This document shows, in pieces, positions 6,427 through 8,034 of a stretch of DNA of 8,034 nucleotides. A program made the position numbers and the translations under genes. The notes beneath the pieces are model-generated. The model saw only the letters and a list, made by a program, of their open reading frames with translations, did no database searches and was not told the DNA's origin. Position 1 is the stretch's first letter, and every line of letters starts with the position of its first letter. Origin of the DNA: Flemingiibacterium sp964603455 (GTDB lineage: Bacteria; Bacillota; Clostridia; Oscillospirales; CAG-272); assembly GCA_964603455.1 (NCBI GenBank), contig CAZRVL010000090.1, forward strand, positions 1 to 8,034, read 5' to 3'.

Positions 6427-6455
6427 TTGCACAACGCATATTCTGTGAGTACAAT
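6427..6455 (+). promoter_or_regulatory. Possible second, weaker promoter upstream of the aminotransferase
   Basis: TTGCAC (6427-6432), 17-base spacer, TACAAT (6450-6455). Match is moderate and there is no extended -10, so this is tentative. Confidence 0.3.
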
Positions 6456-6508
6456 GATTCTAACATATGAGACAAATTGTAAATAAATAGATTTTTTGCA
6501 GTTTCCCA

Positions 6509-6537
6509 TTGCATTTTCCTTCAAAATATGGTATAAT
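6509..6537 (+). promoter_or_regulatory. Promoter of the aspartate aminotransferase gene
   Basis: TTGCAT (6509-6514), 17-base spacer, TATAAT (6532-6537) with an upstream TGG giving an extended -10. The expected start is about 70 bases before the ATG. The leader contains an imperfect hairpin, 6561-6570 with 6577-6584 (8 bp with a 2-base bulge), of unknown role. Confidence 0.85.
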
Positions 6538-6614
6538 ATAAGTATAAAAGTTCGAAAATTGCAATTCTCGAAGTCGCGAGTTGCATTTGCTTTACTAAAA
6601 GGAGAATTCTTAAC

Positions 6615-7895
6615 ATGGAATATTCATCTTATACAAAATCCGCACTGAAGGCAGAGCTCGCGGAGCTCGAAGCTCAGTATTCGAATTTTAAGGAAATGGG
6701 TTTGAAGCTCGATATGTCGCGTGGAAAACCGAATAGAGAACAGCTCGATATTACCGAGGAAATGCTTGGGATTCTCGGCGAAGGCGCTGACTGCATCGCC
6801 GAAAACGGGCTGGATTGCCGAAATTACGGACTGCTTGACGGTCTGCCTGAGGCAAAAAAACTGTTTTCGGAGGTCTACGGCATTCCTGCCGAAAATATTT
6901 TGGTCGGCGGAAATTCAAGCCTGAACATGATGTATGACACCATCGCACGTGCAATGCTCTACGGCGTTGTCGGAAGTGAAAAGCCGTGGTGCGCTGTGCA
7001 AAACAGAAAATTTCTATGTCCTGCGCCGGGTTATGACCGTCACTTTGCCATAACCGAGAGCCTTGGTTTCGAACTTATTCCTGTTCCAATGACCCCGAAC
7101 GGCCCGGATATGGATGTTGTCGAGAAATTAGTTTCGTCCGATGACTCGATAAAAGGAATTTGGTGCGTTCCGAAGTACTCGAATCCGGAGGGCACGACCT
7201 ATTCGGACGAGACAGTCCGCCGTTTCGCAGCTATGAAGACCGCCGCAAAGGACTTCAGGATCATGTGGGACAACGCATACGCCGTTCACGATCTGGTCGA
7301 TGACGGTGACGAACTGCTCGACATTTTCGCTGAAGCGAAGAAAAATGGCACTGAGGATCGAATTTTCTACTTCGCATCGACCTCGAAAATCAGTTTCCCC
7401 GGTTCGGGTGTCGCAATCATGGCGGCAAGCGCGGAAAACCTCAAGCAGATCAAGTCGATCATGACGATTCAAACGATCGGCGCGGATAAGCTCAATATGC
7501 TTCGCCACGTAAAGTATTTCGAAAATGCTGACGGTGTTCGCCACCACATGAAGCTGCACGCCTCGATAATCCGTCCGAAATTCGAGACTGTGATGAATGC
7601 GTTCGACAATGAGCTTGCCGACAAGGGCATTGCGAATTGGACAAAGCCGAAGGGCGGCTATTTCATCAGCCTGAACGTCCTTCCCGGCACGGCAAAGCGC
7701 GTATTTGAACTTTGTAAAAATGTAGGTCTGACGCTGACGCAGGTCGGCGCAACCTTCCCATACGGCATCGACCCGAACGACACGAACCTCCGCATAGCTC
7801 CGACATTCCCGAGTTCGGATGAACTGAAAAAAGCCTGCGAAGTGCTCTGTCTCTGCGTGAAGATTGCAGCAGCCGAAAAGCTCATCAACGACTGA
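6615..7895 (+). CDS. Aspartate aminotransferase, class Ic (MocR-like aminotransferase family)
   Basis: Complete 426-aa PLP-dependent fold-type I aminotransferase. It resembles the class Ic aspartate aminotransferases (Pfam Aminotran_MocR type), which lack the GntR DNA-binding domain of MocR regulators. Visible motifs: MSRGKPN (34-40), LVGGNSSLNMM (96-106) for PLP phosphate contacts, PAPGYDRH (136-143), NPEG (190-193), WDNAY with D219 and Y222 at the PLP ring, the Schiff-base lysine K258 in STSKISFPGSG, and substrate-carboxylate R393 in NLRIAPTFP. The expected reaction is L-aspartate plus 2-oxoglutarate to oxaloacetate plus L-glutamate; specificity is by family and could include other amino acids. 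AAAGGAG (6598-6604) lies 10 bases before the ATG. It appears monocistronic: its own promoter upstream, a strong terminator 8 bases after the stop. The cytoplasm is expected, with no signal peptide. Confidence 0.93.
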   Translation: MEYSSYTKSALKAELAELEAQYSNFKEMGLKLDMSRGKPNREQLDITEEMLGILGEGADCIAENGLDCRNYGLLDGLPEAKKLFSEVYGIPAENILVGGNSSLNMMYDTIARAMLYGVVGSEKPWCAVQNRKFLCPAPGYDRHFAITESLGFELIPVPMTPNGPDMDVVEKLVSSDDSIKGIWCVPKYSNPEGTTYSDETVRRFAAMKTAAKDFRIMWDNAYAVHDLVDDGDELLDIFAEAKKNGTEDRIFYFASTSKISFPGSGVAIMAASAENLKQIKSIMTIQTIGADKLNMLRHVKYFENADGVRHHMKLHASIIRPKFETVMNAFDNELADKGIANWTKPKGGYFISLNVLPGTAKRVFELCKNVGLTLTQVGATFPYGIDPNDTNLRIAPTFPSSDELKKACEVLCLCVKIAAAEKLIND

Positions 7896-7903
7896 CAAAA
7901 TAA

Positions 7904-7937
7904 AAGAAAAATCTCCGAAAAAGCGGAGATTTTTCTT
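7904..7937. terminator. Strong intrinsic terminator after the aminotransferase
   Basis: A 14-bp perfect stem (7904-7917 with 7924-7937) with a 6-base loop; the outer part is A-rich on the left and T-rich on the right (TTTTTCTT), so it can act in both directions. It starts 8 bases after the TGA. Confidence 0.93.
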
Positions 7938-7964
7938 GACATTCGGTCGGAAATGTGCTATAAT
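7936..7964 (+). promoter_or_regulatory. Consensus promoter for a gene beyond the window
   Basis: TTGACA (7936-7941), 17-base spacer, TATAAT (7959-7964) preceded by TGC (extended -10). The first two bases of the -35 box are the last two of the preceding terminator stem. Bases 7965-8034 are AT-rich leader with no convincing start codon behind an SD, so the gene begins past the edge. Confidence 0.9.
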
Positions 7965-8034
7965 ATATGTAGAAAATCAAAAAAACGAGTAAAAAGAAAT
8001 TAAATACAACCTCGATATTTACGAATCTCCTTAT

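Noticed and set aside
6327..6524. 65-codon minus-strand open frame in the divergent intergenic region
   Set aside because: Overlaps the promoters, has no good ribosome binding site, and its composition looks like translated AT-rich noncoding DNA.

Overview
The window looks like chromosomal core sequence from a low-to-moderate GC Firmicute, probably an uncultured gut-type member of the Clostridia. Supporting signs are the rpsO-pnp order, purine-rich AAGGAGG-type ribosome binding sites, consensus vegetative (sigma-A type) promoters with 17-base spacers, AT-rich intergenic gaps around moderate-GC genes, and U-tailed hairpin terminators. A 10-base run of N marks an assembly gap, so this is probably a draft or metagenome-derived contig. 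I cannot place the organism more precisely from sequence alone.

Layout, left to right. The 3' end of rpsO (ribosomal protein S15) leads into a 191-base structured spacer and then a complete pnp gene (polynucleotide phosphorylase, 697 aa). A terminator hairpin separates pnp from a TTG-started, membrane-anchored VanY-type D,D-carboxypeptidase, which contains the N gap. That gene ends in a bidirectional terminator shared with two minus-strand genes: a cytoplasmic GH13 (alpha-amylase family) glycosidase, and upstream of it a cysteine-rich FliB-like (lysine-N-methylase family) protein. Each minus-strand gene has its own near-consensus promoter. A 374-base divergent region then holds the fliB-like promoter, a repeated TGTAA element with a 12-bp inverted repeat, a 14-bp palindrome, and the promoter for a plus-strand class Ic aspartate aminotransferase. 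The window ends with a strong terminator running directly into a consensus promoter for a gene lying beyond the edge.

The genes do not form one pathway: translation and RNA turnover (rpsO, pnp), cell-wall trimming (VanY-like), alpha-glucan breakdown (GH13), a protein-modification family of unclear target (FliB-like), and amino-acid metabolism (aminotransferase). I see no mobile element, CRISPR array, tRNA, rRNA or defence system. The most interesting signals are regulatory: the pnp leader, with a 15-bp hairpin lacking a U tract and a separate helix that would cover the pnp start codon; the 10-bp-phased operator-like array at the fliB-like promoter; and the vanY-like gene placed directly behind a terminator with no visible promoter of its own.
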